A stretch of 64,000 bases of DNA, taken from positions 1-64,000 of the forward strand of contig WRCN01000006.1 of assembly GCA_009783885.1 (NCBI GenBank), given 5' to 3'. The DNA is from Bacteroidales bacterium (GTDB taxonomy: Bacteria; Bacteroidota; Bacteroidia; Bacteroidales; P3). The translations under genes were made by a program, and so were the position numbers. The notes beneath the pieces are model-generated. The model was not told the origin of the DNA, did not search any database, and worked only from the letters and a program-made list of their open reading frames with translations. Positions 44,895-54,159 of the stretch are shown here, piece after piece; the first letter of the stretch is position 1, and the number at the start of each line of letters is the position of its first letter.

Positions 44895-46442
44895 ATGTCA
44901 ATCAGATCCAAAACCCTCGACCTCCGACGTCGCATGTCGGAAGCCCTTCAAGGTGGTGGCGAAAAAGCCATTGAAAAACAAAAAGCCGGCGGAAAACTTA
45001 CCGCTCGCGAGCGTATCCTCAGCATTCTCGACCCTGATTCTTTCCACGAATATGACCTTTTTGTGGAGCATTCGGGACGTGAATTCGGGATGGACAAAAA
45101 GTATTTGCCGGGCGATGGCGTAATTACGGGAACCGGCACCATGCAAGGACATCCTGTGTGTATTTTTGCTCAAGACTTCACCGTTGCAGGAGGGTCGTTG
45201 GGCTATATGCACGCCAAAAAAATCACTAAAATCATGGATCACGCCATGAAATTGAAAGTGCCCCTTATTGGCATCAACGATTCGGGTGGTGCACGTATTC
45301 AAGAGGGTGTGAATGCCCTTGCGGGATATGGCGACATTTTTTATCGCAATACGGCTGCATCGGGTGTTATTCCTCAAATTTCTGTGATTTTGGGGCCGTG
45401 TGCCGGCGGTGCGGTTTATTCGCCTGCGCTTACGGATTTCGTGTTTGTGGTAGATAAAATTTCAAAAATGTTCATCACAGGTCCCGAAGTAATTAAATCG
45501 GTACTTGGCGAGGATATTTCTCAAGAGGATTTAGGCGGTGCTCGTGTTCATGCCGAAATCACCGGAAATGCTCACTTTTTTGCGGAAAGTGAAGACGAAT
45601 GTTTTGATCAAATCAAAAAACTGATTAGTTTCATTCCGTTCAACAATACCAAAAAAGCCGATTCGTTTCCGGTAAAAAATCCGAAAACCAAGGAATACAA
45701 AGTCGAAAACTTTTTTCCTGCCGATCCCAAAAAACCTTATGATGTAAGAAACATTATCAAATCTATTTCAGACAATTCGGACTTTCTGGAAGTTCAAGAA
45801 CTTTTTGCAGCCAACATTGTGGTTGGTTTCGGTCGTATCGAAGGACAAACTATCGGTTTTGTAGCTAATCAACCTTTGGTTATGGCAGGCGTTTTAGATG
45901 TAGACAGTTCGGATAAAGCCGCTCGTTTTATTCGTTATTGCGATGCGTTCAACATTCCGTTAGTTACGTTTGTGGATTTGCCGGGCTACCTTCCGGGAAT
46001 TGACCAAGAATATGCAGGTGTAATCCGCCATGGCGCTAAAATTCTCTATGCTTATTCGGAAGCCACCGTTCCAAAAATCACCGTAATTTTGCGCAAAGCC
46101 TACGGTGGTGGTTACATAGCAATGTGTTCAAACCACTTGAAAGCCGACTTTGTATTTGCCTGGCCTACGGCGGAAATCGCAGTAATGGGTCCTGAGGGTG
46201 CTGCAAATATTATTTTCCGAAGCGAAATTATGTCAGCAGATAACCCCGAAGAAATGAGACAGAAAAAAATTGCCGAATATCGTGAAAAATTTGCTAATCC
46301 TTATGTTGCAGCAGCATATGGCTATGTAGACGCCGTTATCAAACCGGAAGAAACTCGCAGTTACATTATTCATTCGTTAAATATTTCGAAAAACAAGACC
46401 GAAGTTCCGCCTGCGAAAAAACATGGCATACCTCCGTTTTAA
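44895..46442 (+). CDS. acyl-CoA carboxylase/decarboxylase carboxyltransferase subunit
   Basis: This 515-residue carboxyltransferase is of the PccB/MmdA type. The first crotonase half contains GGKLTARERI, DFTVAGGSLG and INDSGGARIQEGV. The second contains FVDLPGYLPGIDQEYAG and VILRKAYGGGYIAM. It moves carboxyl groups between biotin and propionyl-/methylmalonyl-CoA. A biotin carrier gene follows. Neither a biotin carboxylase nor a membrane decarboxylase subunit is present, so propionyl-CoA carboxylase and methylmalonyl-CoA decarboxylase roles remain open. Confidence 0.92.
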   Translation: MSIRSKTLDLRRRMSEALQGGGEKAIEKQKAGGKLTARERILSILDPDSFHEYDLFVEHSGREFGMDKKYLPGDGVITGTGTMQGHPVCIFAQDFTVAGGSLGYMHAKKITKIMDHAMKLKVPLIGINDSGGARIQEGVNALAGYGDIFYRNTAASGVIPQISVILGPCAGGAVYSPALTDFVFVVDKISKMFITGPEVIKSVLGEDISQEDLGGARVHAEITGNAHFFAESEDECFDQIKKLISFIPFNNTKKADSFPVKNPKTKEYKVENFFPADPKKPYDVRNIIKSISDNSDFLEVQELFAANIVVGFGRIEGQTIGFVANQPLVMAGVLDVDSSDKAARFIRYCDAFNIPLVTFVDLPGYLPGIDQEYAGVIRHGAKILYAYSEATVPKITVILRKAYGGGYIAMCSNHLKADFVFAWPTAEIAVMGPEGAANIIFRSEIMSADNPEEMRQKKIAEYREKFANPYVAAAYGYVDAVIKPEETRSYIIHSLNISKNKTEVPPAKKHGIPPF

Positions 46443-46447
46443 AATAT

Positions 46448-46506
46448 TGTAGGGGCGCGGTCTGCGCACCCTTGATTGCAAACAGGGCGGGCGAACCTCG
46501 CCCCAA
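46448..46506. repeat. family B palindromic repeat, near-identical pair member 2
   Basis: Inverted copy of the element at 36175-36235: GTAGGGGCGCGGTCTGCGC to GGGCGAACCTCGCCCC. It separates the carboxyltransferase gene from the biotin carrier gene. Confidence 0.85.
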
Positions 46507-46527
46507 AAAATCACCAAAATAGACCTC

Positions 46528-46827
46528 ATGAGTAAATCAGAAACCACCGATAAAACCCAAAAAAAAGAACAAATCCAACGCTACATAATGCGCAAGGTTT
46601 TCACTGCCGTAAATGCCAATCATATTACAGCTTTTATGCCCGGCACCGTTGGACGAATTTTTGTAAAAAAAGGCGATAAAGTGAAAAAAGGTGAAACCAT
46701 CATCATACTTGAATGTATGAAAATGGATAACGAACTTCAAGCACCGTTTGATGCAAAAATCAAATCTATCAACGTTAAAACCGGTGAAAATGTTGTGAAA
46801 GATGCTGTGCTAATGGAACTCGAATAG
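46528..46827 (+). CDS. biotin carrier protein
   Basis: This 99-residue protein has a charged N-terminus (1-30) and one biotinyl/lipoyl domain (about 33-99). The biotinylation motif ECMKMDNEL has the acceptor Lys. The Pro-Gly turn AFMPGTVGRIFVKKGDKVKKG is typical. It carries CO2 on biotin for the carboxyltransferase encoded upstream. The linker is shorter than the Pro/Ala-rich linker of many such subunits. The gene ends next to a 14-bp inverted repeat. Confidence 0.9.
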   Translation: MSKSETTDKTQKKEQIQRYIMRKVFTAVNANHITAFMPGTVGRIFVKKGDKVKKGETIIILECMKMDNELQAPFDAKIKSINVKTGENVVKDAVLMELE

Positions 46828-46834
46828 TGATAAA

Positions 46835-46879
46835 TGGTTAATGATTAATGGTAAATTTTCCTTTATTAATCATTAACCA
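46835..46879. terminator. inverted repeat between biotin carrier and radC
   Basis: Perfect 14-base arms (TGGTTAATGATTAA and complement) enclose an A/T-rich loop. AT-rich, without a T-run; it could terminate either converging gene or be a repeat. Confidence 0.5.
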
Positions 46880-46886
46880 CCAATCA

Positions 46887-47573
46887 TTATAAAATTCCGT
46901 CATCACCAAAGCTGTAATACTCGTTTCCACTTAAAATAATGTGATCCATCACTCGTAAATCTAAGAGTTTGGCGGCTGTTTGGATTTTTTGTGTGAGCAA
47001 AATATCGTTGTCGCTCGGTGTGATCTTTCCTGATGGGTGGTTATGCCCTAAAATAAAACCAACGGCGCGATTGGCGACAGCCGTTTGCATGATTTTTTTC
47101 ACATCTACGGATGTTTGGGTGATACCGCCTTCGGAAATCCGCTGTTTGGTAATCAATCGTCCCGAACTATCTACGTAAAGCACCCACAATTCCTCGTGGG
47201 TCAAATCGCAAAGGTCTTTGAAAAAAACTTCAAAAGCTGACTTGCTATCCATTATTTTTGGGCGAACAGAAACTTTCGCTTCGTAGCGTCTGCGGGCGAT
47301 TTCAAGTGTTGCAATAAGCGTTACGGCTTTGGCAGGTCCAATGCCTTTGAATGGTTTAATCAGTTGCGAGATGTCTTTTTTCGAGAGTTCCAAAAAATCA
47401 TTGTCGCAACTCGCCAAAATTTGTTTGGCAATGTCTAAAGCCGAATGTTCCTTGTTTCCGCTGTTGATGATAATCGCCAAAAGCTCGGCGTTGCTGAGTG
47501 TTGATGCGCCATACTTTATTAATTTTTCGCGAGGGCGTTCGTCGATTTGCCAGTGTTTGATAGGTATTTCCAT
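46887..47573 (-). CDS. radC: RadC family JAB-domain protein
   Basis: This 228-residue RadC protein has an N-terminal helix-hairpin-helix-like domain (about 20-90; FKGIGPAKAVTL) and a C-terminal JAB1/MPN domain (about 105-225) with the metal motif GHNHPSGKITPSDND and an upstream conserved Glu. The older link to DNA repair is weak and the function remains unsettled. The start at 47573 is within a reasonable distance of a family A repeat upstream. It is divergent from prs. Confidence 0.93.
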   Translation of the reverse strand: MEIPIKHWQIDERPREKLIKYGASTLSNAELLAIIINSGNKEHSALDIAKQILASCDNDFLELSKKDISQLIKPFKGIGPAKAVTLIATLEIARRRYEAKVSVRPKIMDSKSAFEVFFKDLCDLTHEELWVLYVDSSGRLITKQRISEGGITQTSVDVKKIMQTAVANRAVGFILGHNHPSGKITPSDNDILLTQKIQTAAKLLDLRVMDHIILSGNEYYSFGDDGIL

Positions 47574-47590
47574 TTGTTTTTTATTGTTTT

Positions 47591-47657
47591 GTCGTTATAT
47601 TGAGTGTAGTCGAGACATCTCATAGCAAGGGGATTCCTCGACTACGCTCGGAATGAC
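47591..47657. repeat. family A palindromic repeat upstream of radC
   Basis: It contains GTAGTCGAGACATCTCATAG and CAAGGGGATTCCTCGACTAC, then GCTCGGAATGAC. The layout is the same as in the long copy at 8145-8248. Confidence 0.8.
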
Positions 47658-47721
47658 GAGGCAGTTTCTATATATAACGCTCAACTTTCGATTTTCGTAT
47701 AAATTTTCACTAAAAATTGTC

Positions 47722-47758
47722 AAAATGTTGATAACTTCTCGAGTTATTAACATTTTGG
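47722..47758. promoter_or_regulatory. 37-base palindrome between radC and prs
   Basis: The arms CAAAATGTTGATAACT and AGTTATTAACATTTTG (15 of 16 pairs) surround TCTCG. It sits in the divergent gap, about 80 bases upstream of the prs promoter. It could be an operator or a further short palindrome; the AT content is unlike families A and B. Confidence 0.45.
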
Positions 47759-47836
47759 AGTAATCTAAAATAATTTTCCTTTCTCCATTTTCAATTTTAA
47801 CTTCGTTGAGGGCTTGCGCCGTTCAATTAAAATTTG

Positions 47837-47844
47837 TATCTTTG
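47837..47844 (+). promoter_or_regulatory. promoter of prs
   Basis: TATCTTTG with TTG at 47814-47816, 20 bases upstream. The prs ATG is 20 bases downstream. Confidence 0.7.
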
Positions 47845-47864
47845 CAAAAAATTACTTTCACATC

Positions 47865-48800
47865 ATGGAACAACAGGTTATCATTTTTTCGGGTCGCGCT
47901 TCGCGTTATTTATCGGAAAAAATTGCAGAAGAATATGGTCAAAAGCTTGGAGACTCAGAAGTTTTGGAATTTTCCGATGGTGAAATATTGCCTGTATTAA
48001 GTCAAAATGTTCGCGGTGCAGATGTGTTTATTGTGCAATCTACGTTTGCGCCTGCCGGAAATATTTTAGAATTGTTGTTGATGATTGATGCCGTGAAACG
48101 CGCATCGGCTCGACGAATTATCGCAGTTATTCCGTATTTTGGATATGCTCGTCAAGATATAAAAGATCGTCCGCGTGTGTCAATCGGCTCAAAACTGATT
48201 GCGGATTTGTTGACGACAGCAGGAGTTTCCCGTGTAATTACAATGGATTTGCACGCCGACCAAATTCAAGGATTTTTCAACATTCCGGTGGATCACGTGT
48301 TTGCTTCGCAAATCTTTTTGTCGTACCTTCGAACGAATTTTGACACGAGTAATATCATTTTTGCATCACCAGACGCAGGTGGTACACGTCGTGCCAACAC
48401 TTATGCGAAAGCACTTAAAACAGGCTTTGTAATTTGCTACAAACAACGCAATAAACCCAACGAAGTCGGCAGCATACAACTGCTTGGTGACGTAGAAGGC
48501 AAAGATGTGATTTTGCTTGATGATATTATTGACACCGGAAATACCATTTGCAGGGCAGCGAAAATTATCAAAGAAAATGGTGCGAAAAGTGTTCGAGCGA
48601 TGATTACACACCCTCTGCTAACGGGCAATGCGTATCAAAATATTCAAAATTCTGAGTTGGAAGAATTGATTGTTACAGATACCATTCCTTTGAAAAAACA
48701 AAGTTCTAAAATTCATGTGCTAAGTGCCGCAAAAACGTTTGCGGAAATTATCTCACGCGTGGAAAAAAACGAAAGTATTTCGGATTTATACAATTTGTAG
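47865..48800 (+). CDS. prs: ribose-phosphate pyrophosphokinase
   Basis: This 311-residue enzyme makes PRPP from ribose 5-phosphate and ATP for purine, pyrimidine, His and NAD synthesis. VIPYFGYARQDIKDRPR holds the ATP flexible loop, MDLHADQIQGFF the DLHA block, and VILLDDIIDTGNTI the PRPP-binding loop. The start MEQQVIIFSG follows a promoter; the longer frame begins before it. The 3' end overlaps the converging GH3 gene by 15 bases. Confidence 0.96.
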   Translation: MEQQVIIFSGRASRYLSEKIAEEYGQKLGDSEVLEFSDGEILPVLSQNVRGADVFIVQSTFAPAGNILELLLMIDAVKRASARRIIAVIPYFGYARQDIKDRPRVSIGSKLIADLLTTAGVSRVITMDLHADQIQGFFNIPVDHVFASQIFLSYLRTNFDTSNIIFASPDAGGTRRANTYAKALKTGFVICYKQRNKPNEVGSIQLLGDVEGKDVILLDDIIDTGNTICRAAKIIKENGAKSVRAMITHPLLTGNAYQNIQNSELEELIVTDTIPLKKQSSKIHVLSAAKTFAEIISRVEKNESISDLYNL

Positions 48801-50294
48801 AATCTCGTCAGCAATTTTACGATCATTGGAAAGTCTTGGTACTTTGTGCTGTCCGCCTAATTTACCGTTCTGTTTAAGCCAGTTGTAAAATGTCTTTTCA
48901 GGAACAGAAATAATTTCCGGCAACGTTAACATCAAGTCATGATAGCGCTTGGCTTCGTAGTCACTGTTTTGAGATTTGAGTGCATTATCCAAAACTTCTG
49001 AAAAATATTGTAGATCTAGTGGTGGTTTTGAAAATTCAATCAGCCATTGATGACGAGCGTGTTTTCCGTCTTCCAAATAAACGGGAGCAGCTGTAAAATC
49101 AACGATTTCAGCGTTCGTTTTTTCACAAGCAATCGTTAACGCTTTGATCGCATTATCTTCAATCAACTCCTCGCCAAACGCATTAATGAACGTTTTTGTG
49201 CGCCCGCTGATTTTGATGCGATAGGGCGAAAGGTTTGTAAAACAGACCGTATCACCAATCACATAGCGCCACAGGCCTGCATTTGTCGTGATGACGATGG
49301 CATAATTTTTATTCAACTCAACTTGATCTAAAGTTAAAACTTTGGGCTGTTCTTCGTGAATATATTCGAGCGGAATAAATTCATAAAAAATGCCGTAATC
49401 CAACATCAACAACATATCGTCGCCACTGATAGTATCTTGGATTCCGAAAAAACCTTCGCTAGCATTGTAGGTTTCAATATACGTCATTTTCGGAGAAGAA
49501 ATCAGATCTTTGAATTGTTTTCGATAAGGTGTAAAACTAACGCCGCCATGAAAGAAAACTTCCAGATTCGGCCACACTTCACTAATATCTTTTTGACCCG
49601 AAATTTCCAAAATTCGTTTGAGTAAAAGCAGTGTCCAAGAAGGAACTCCGGCGATGTTTGTTACATTTTTTTCAATGGTGGCATGTGCCATTTTTTCAAT
49701 TTTTTCTTCCCATTTATCCATCAAAGCAATATCCAAATTCGGAACTCGAAAAAACTCTGCCCAAAACGGAAGATTTTGAATTAAAATCGCAGAAACATCA
49801 CCGTAATAGGCATCGCTGTTCATTTCGCAAATGTAATGACTACCGCCCATGCCCAAACTTCGTCCGTCTAATAAAGCAGAATCAGGATGGTTATTCAAAT
49901 ACAGCGAAAACAGGTCTTTCCCGGCTTTGTAGTGGCATTCTTCCAAGGATTCCGGGCTTACGGGGATAAACTTACTTTTACTCGCCGTTGTTCCCGAAGA
50001 TTTAGCAAACCATTTAATGTCGGACGGCCACAATAATTGTTGTTCGCCCATACGCAAACGGTCGATGTAGGGTTTAAGCGTGTCGTAGGAATTTAATGGA
50101 ACGCGTTGTTGAAATTCTTCAACGGAACGAATGGTTTTGAAATCATACAATCGTCCGTATTCTGTGTTTTCCGCAGCATTCAGAAGTTTGATCAGCCATT
50201 CACGCTGAACATCCTGTGGGTACTTCAAAAACAATTCGATTTGATGAATGCGCTGACGCGTAAACCACGATATGACCGAAGTAACAAATGCCAT
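48786..50294 (-). CDS. GH3 family acyl-acid-amido synthetase-like protein
   Basis: This 502-residue protein of the GH3 family (an ANL-superfamily branch) has WFAKSSGTTASKSKFIPV as the ATP-binding P-loop region, TYNASEGFFGIQDT as the A5-like motif and TNAGLWRYVIGDTVCF near the hinge. Plant GH3 enzymes join amino acids to auxin or jasmonate; substrates of the Bacteroidota members are unknown. It begins three bases after the LptF/LptG-type permease gene and is co-transcribed with it, hinting at an envelope lipid role. Confidence 0.88.
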   Translation of the reverse strand: MAFVTSVISWFTRQRIHQIELFLKYPQDVQREWLIKLLNAAENTEYGRLYDFKTIRSVEEFQQRVPLNSYDTLKPYIDRLRMGEQQLLWPSDIKWFAKSSGTTASKSKFIPVSPESLEECHYKAGKDLFSLYLNNHPDSALLDGRSLGMGGSHYICEMNSDAYYGDVSAILIQNLPFWAEFFRVPNLDIALMDKWEEKIEKMAHATIEKNVTNIAGVPSWTLLLLKRILEISGQKDISEVWPNLEVFFHGGVSFTPYRKQFKDLISSPKMTYIETYNASEGFFGIQDTISGDDMLLMLDYGIFYEFIPLEYIHEEQPKVLTLDQVELNKNYAIVITTNAGLWRYVIGDTVCFTNLSPYRIKISGRTKTFINAFGEELIEDNAIKALTIACEKTNAEIVDFTAAPVYLEDGKHARHQWLIEFSKPPLDLQYFSEVLDNALKSQNSDYEAKRYHDLMLTLPEIISVPEKTFYNWLKQNGKLGGQHKVPRLSNDRKIADEILQIV

Positions 50295-50297
50295 AAT

Positions 50298-51377
50298 TTA
50301 TTTCGGAGCAATTCTTAATAAAATTAAAGCAATTAAGCCGAAAAGGATGATGGGTAACCATGCCGCCAACCATACGGGAAAATTTCCAAACGCAGCAAAC
50401 ACCCGTGAAATCTGCAAAAACAGAATAAATGAAAACGCAATCATCAACCCCATCGCAAGATGAAAACCGGTCCCTCCGCGTGTTTTCCGAGACGAAATCG
50501 AAACGCCGATCAACGTCAGAACCAAAGCTGCAAAAGGGTGTGAAAAACGAACCATGGAATCGTATCTATATTCTTTTATTCGGGGAGAACCACGCATTTG
50601 TTCGCGTTTGATAAAAGCTTGCAATTCGCTGTGGGTCATTGTAGCGACCTCATACTGATCGTGAGAAAAATCGCTTGGAAGAATAGGAAATTCCATAATT
50701 TTTTCATAGCCATGCTCAATACTTTCGCCCACCGAATCCAAGATTCGAATGTAATAATTATGTAGAATCCAAACGGCTCTTGCGGAGTCAAACTGAATGG
50801 ATGTTGCCGAAATCTTTTTCAAAAGTCCGTCTTCCGGAGTGATATGTTCAAAAGAAAATTGATGTCCTAAATTTTGGTGCACATCGAAACTTGCGACATA
50901 ATAAAACGACGTTGAATCATGCTGAAAATGGATATTGCGATCTCGATTGTAATAGGGATTACGAATATATTGTTGTTCGAAAGCAAGACGCGGTTGATTT
51001 ACTTTTGGGATCAACACATTTGAGAAATAAACGTTCAATACCCCAATCAAAACAGCACAAATCAAATAAGGCACCATCAATCGCTTGAAACTAATTCCCG
51101 AACTGAGCATAGCGACAATTTCCGAATTTGCAGCCATTCGAGAGGTGAAAAAAATCACCGCTATAAACGTGAATAAAGCACTAAACATATTCACGAAAAA
51201 AGGAATAAAATTCACATAATAATCAAAAATAATGGCGTTGAGAGGTGCTTTTTTTTCAATAAAATCACTGATTTTTTCCGAAACATCAAATACAATCACA
51301 ACCAAAATAATCAAGATCATGGAATAAACAAACGTTCCCAAGAATTTTCGGATTAAATACCAATCTAATTTTTTCAT
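50298..51377 (-). CDS. LptF/LptG family permease
   Basis: This 359-residue inner-membrane protein of the YjgP/YjgQ family has three N-terminal helices (about 14-35, 50-75, 95-118), a periplasmic jellyroll domain (about 125-265) and three C-terminal helices. LDWYLIRKFLGTF and AANSEIVAMLSSGISFKRLM are typical. With LptB it extracts lipopolysaccharide from the inner membrane for transport to the surface. Whether it is LptF or LptG cannot be decided by eye; LptG is more likely by gene layout in Bacteroidota. A GH3 gene follows. Confidence 0.9.
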   Translation of the reverse strand: MKKLDWYLIRKFLGTFVYSMILIILVVIVFDVSEKISDFIEKKAPLNAIIFDYYVNFIPFFVNMFSALFTFIAVIFFTSRMAANSEIVAMLSSGISFKRLMVPYLICAVLIGVLNVYFSNVLIPKVNQPRLAFEQQYIRNPYYNRDRNIHFQHDSTSFYYVASFDVHQNLGHQFSFEHITPEDGLLKKISATSIQFDSARAVWILHNYYIRILDSVGESIEHGYEKIMEFPILPSDFSHDQYEVATMTHSELQAFIKREQMRGSPRIKEYRYDSMVRFSHPFAALVLTLIGVSISSRKTRGGTGFHLAMGLMIAFSFILFLQISRVFAAFGNFPVWLAAWLPIILFGLIALILLRIAPK

Positions 51378-51393
51378 CGCAGTAATTTTTTTG

Positions 51394-51401
51394 CAAAGAT
51401 A
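51394..51401 (-). promoter_or_regulatory. -7 element of the permease gene
   Basis: TATCTTTG on the minus strand lies 16 bases before the ATG at 51377. Confidence 0.6.
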
Positions 51402-51432
51402 CGAAAAAAAACGAAACTTTGTTTTGTTTTTT

Positions 51433-51466
51433 AATTACGAATTATCAATTATCAATTACGAATATG
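51433..51466. repeat. AATTACGAATT-type repeat
   Basis: AATTACGAATTATCAATT followed by ATCAATTACGAAT. It is related to the copies near 1025 and 23978 and lies between ahcY and the permease promoter. Confidence 0.5.
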
Positions 51467-51479
51467 CTTTTTTCAAATT

Positions 51480-52895
51480 CTAATACCGATAATGCTCCGC
51501 TTTGTAAGGTCCGTCAACGGGAACGCCAATGTAATCAGCCTGTTCAGGCGTGAGTTTGGTGAGTTTTACGCCAATTCTGTCCAAATGTAAACGCGCTACC
51601 TCTTCGTCTAATTTTTTAGATAGGCGATATACTCCGACTTTGTAAGTATCTTTATTTTTCCACAAATCTAACTGAGCCAACGTTTGATTTGTAAATGAAT
51701 TACTCATCACAAAACTCGGGTGTCCTGTTGCACAACCTAAATTCACCAAACGTCCTTCTGCCAAAAGAAACATGCAATGTCCGTCGGGAAAAACAAATTT
51801 ATCAACTTGCGGTTTGATGTTTATTTTTTGGATGCCCGGCATGTTTTCCAATTGTTCCACTTGAATTTCGTTATCGAAGTGTCCGATATTACAAACGATG
51901 GAATCATCTTTCATTTTTTTCATGTGTTCGAGCGTGATCACATCTTTATTTCCTGTTGTGGTTACGTAGATATTTCCTTCATGCAAAACATCCTCAATCG
52001 GAGCTACCTCAAAACCTTCCATTGCTGCTTGTAATGCGCAAATCGGGTCAATTTCCGTCACAATCACACGTGCTCCATAACCACGCATTGAGCGTGCACA
52101 ACCTTTTCCCACATCGCCGAAACCCAGCACCACAACCACTTTTCCGGCAATCATCACATCCGTTGCACGTTTAATCCCATCTGCCAAAGATTCTTGACAT
52201 CCGTAAAGATTATCGAATTTCGATTTCGTTACAGAATCGTTTACATTGATTGCAGGAATGAGCAATTCGCCTTTTTCCATCATTTGATATAACCGATGAA
52301 CGCCCGTTGTGGTTTCTTCCGAAACACCTTTCCACTCGGCAACGGTGCGATGCCAGCGTTGATTATCTTCTTTCAAAATGGCTTTCAAACTGTCTAAAAT
52401 CACGCCTTCTTCTTTGCTGCTTGGTGTATAATCTAAAACTTTTGCATCGTTTTCGGCAGCATAACCTTTGTGAATAAATAAGGTTGCATCACCACCGTCA
52501 TCAACAATCAATTGTGGCCCTTTTTCTCCAGGAAACGCTAACGCTTGATTGGTGCACCACCAGTATTCTTCGAGTGTTTCGCCTTTCCACGCAAACACCG
52601 GAATGCCCGCAGCAGCAACAGCAGCAGCAGCGTGATCTTGTGTGGAAAAAATATTACAACTGCACCAACGCACGTCTGCGCCCAATTCCACTAAGGTTTC
52701 AATCAATACTGCCGTTTGAATGGTCATGTGCAACGAGCCCATAATTCTCACATCTTTCAACGGTTTTTCCTTGCCGTATTTTAGGCGTAAGCTCATCAGA
52801 CCCGGCATTTCTTTTTCTGCGATCGCAATTTCTTTGCGACCAAATTCTGCCAAACTGATATCGGCAACTTTGTACTTCAAATTGTAGTCTGTCAT
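51480..52895 (-). CDS. ahcY: adenosylhomocysteinase
   Basis: This 471-residue NAD-dependent enzyme splits S-adenosylhomocysteine into adenosine and homocysteine, clearing the product of SAM-dependent methylation. Seen: [44 protein letters not shown] (catalytic Lys), [15 protein letters not shown] (NAD loop), [13 protein letters not shown] and the C-terminal Tyr-rich [10 protein letters not shown]. The start [10 protein letters not shown] is preferred; the longer frame reads through the promoter. It is a single-gene unit. Confidence 0.97.
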   Translation of the reverse strand: MTDYNLKYKVADISLAEFGRKEIAIAEKEMPGLMSLRLKYGKEKPLKDVRIMGSLHMTIQTAVLIETLVELGADVRWCSCNIFSTQDHAAAAVAAAGIPVFAWKGETLEEYWWCTNQALAFPGEKGPQLIVDDGGDATLFIHKGYAAENDAKVLDYTPSSKEEGVILDSLKAILKEDNQRWHRTVAEWKGVSEETTTGVHRLYQMMEKGELLIPAINVNDSVTKSKFDNLYGCQESLADGIKRATDVMIAGKVVVVLGFGDVGKGCARSMRGYGARVIVTEIDPICALQAAMEGFEVAPIEDVLHEGNIYVTTTGNKDVITLEHMKKMKDDSIVCNIGHFDNEIQVEQLENMPGIQKINIKPQVDKFVFPDGHCMFLLAEGRLVNLGCATGHPSFVMSNSFTNQTLAQLDLWKNKDTYKVGVYRLSKKLDEEVARLHLDRIGVKLTKLTPEQADYIGVPVDGPYKAEHYRY

Positions 52896-52924
52896 TTTTT
52901 TTTGTTTTTTAATTTGAACAGGGG

Positions 52925-52932
52925 CAAAGGTA
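52925..52932 (-). promoter_or_regulatory. -7 element of ahcY
   Basis: TACCTTTG on the minus strand lies about 29 bases before the ATG at 52895. Confidence 0.6.
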
Positions 52933-53062
52933 CGATTTTTTGTCCATATTTCCAAACTTTACAATTTATACATTATATAAATAAGTTAATAAAATATTTG
53001 ATATTCAGAATAAAACATCATATAATATGGTGTTATTTACGGGCTCTAATCTCTATATATAT

Positions 53063-53098
53063 TTCTCAATATTCATTTTTCATTTCTCATTTCTCATT
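53063..53098. repeat. CATTTCTCAT short direct repeats
   Basis: Tandem ATTTCTCATTTCTCAT units with diverged neighbours lie in the AT-rich gap between ahcY and the type IX secretion promoter. Nothing else is seen in 52935-53100. Confidence 0.45.
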
Positions 53099-53106
53099 TT
53101 TTTTCG

Positions 53107-53114
53107 TATCTTTG
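53107..53114 (+). promoter_or_regulatory. -7 element of the type IX secretion operon
   Basis: TATCTTTG lies about 40 bases before the porP start. No further clear -7 element precedes gldK-gldN, so the operon is probably read from here. Confidence 0.6.
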
Positions 53115-53153
53115 CAAGTTCCAAATAGTGTAAATATAGTATAAATCCGCGAA

Positions 53154-54086
53154 ATGAGCGTAAAGAAATATAGTCTGTCTGTAGTTGTGCAGTGTGTTCT
53201 TGTAACGTGTCTGTACAGTCAGCAAATGCCACAAATTTCGCACTATATGTTTAACCCACAGATGTATAACCCCGCAAGCGTCGGATTCTCAAACAGTATT
53301 TTAGCCAGCGGTATCCACCGCCAGCAGTGGTATGGCATGGAAGGCGCACCGCAAACCACGATCATATCTATTGATGCTCCCTTGAGAATAATTAAAAGTG
53401 GGGTCGGATTGAACATCACAAACGACCAAATCGGCTGGTTCAATAACACCTACATTCAGTTGGCATACAACTACCAACTGCCTTTCTTGAATGGCACTTT
53501 GGGCATGGGTATTCAGGCCGGAATGAACAACTTTGGACTTAAATTAACAGATATCAGACCACCGGAAACCCCGAACGATATTGTTCTTCAAAACAAAGAT
53601 GATGCTTCGAGATTTTTGTTCGACGTCTCTCTCGGTCTCTTTTATCAAGTTTTAAATCAATACGAAATCGGGATTTCGTTAGGGCATCTCAATGCACCGA
53701 GATCACCTGATTTACACTACCAGCAAGCACGCTGCTTAAACCTCTCGGGCAACTATCATTTTACGCTCGACCTATTTCCAAAAATTGATTTTGTGCCATC
53801 AACACTCATCAAGACCGATTTTTCTTCCACGCAAATTGATTTATCGTTGGTTGGTGTTTATGATAAGCAATATTGGGCCGGAATTTCTTGCCGATTAGGC
53901 GAAGTTGTGTTGATGGGGGGGTTATTCATCAAGCAAATGCAAGTAGGGTTAGCCTATGATTTGGCAACGAATTGGATGTTTAAAAGTTCTAAAATTGGCG
54001 GCAGTTTCGAGATTTTCGCTCGTTATGCTTTCAATTTGAGCGTAGATCGAATTCCTAAAAGTTATAAAAACTCAAGATACCTTTAA
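53154..54086 (+). CDS. porP: PorP/SprF family type IX secretion outer-membrane protein
   Basis: This 310-residue barrel-type protein has a signal peptide ending near LYSQ. The mature start QMPQISHYMFNPQMYNPASV is diagnostic of the PorP/SprF family, followed by HRQQWYGMEGAP and membrane strands to the end. PorP-like proteins act with GldK/GldN rings in the type IX secretion system or anchor surface components. It heads the conserved order porP-gldK-gldL-gldM-gldN (porP-K-L-M-N in Porphyromonas), which makes the system-core role very likely. Confidence 0.93.
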   Translation: MSVKKYSLSVVVQCVLVTCLYSQQMPQISHYMFNPQMYNPASVGFSNSILASGIHRQQWYGMEGAPQTTIISIDAPLRIIKSGVGLNITNDQIGWFNNTYIQLAYNYQLPFLNGTLGMGIQAGMNNFGLKLTDIRPPETPNDIVLQNKDDASRFLFDVSLGLFYQVLNQYEIGISLGHLNAPRSPDLHYQQARCLNLSGNYHFTLDLFPKIDFVPSTLIKTDFSSTQIDLSLVGVYDKQYWAGISCRLGEVVLMGGLFIKQMQVGLAYDLATNWMFKSSKIGGSFEIFARYAFNLSVDRIPKSYKNSRYL

Positions 54087-54159
54087 AACCGCTACAACTT
54101 GAATTAGACAAACATACATAAAACTAAACTCGAATTTAAATAATAAAACATTATCAAAT

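Noticed and set aside
52600..52640. GCAGCAGCAACAGCAGCAGC-type triplet run that looks like a microsatellite
   Set aside because: It encodes the conserved Ala-rich stretch [15 protein letters not shown] of ahcY on the minus strand, so it reflects protein conservation.
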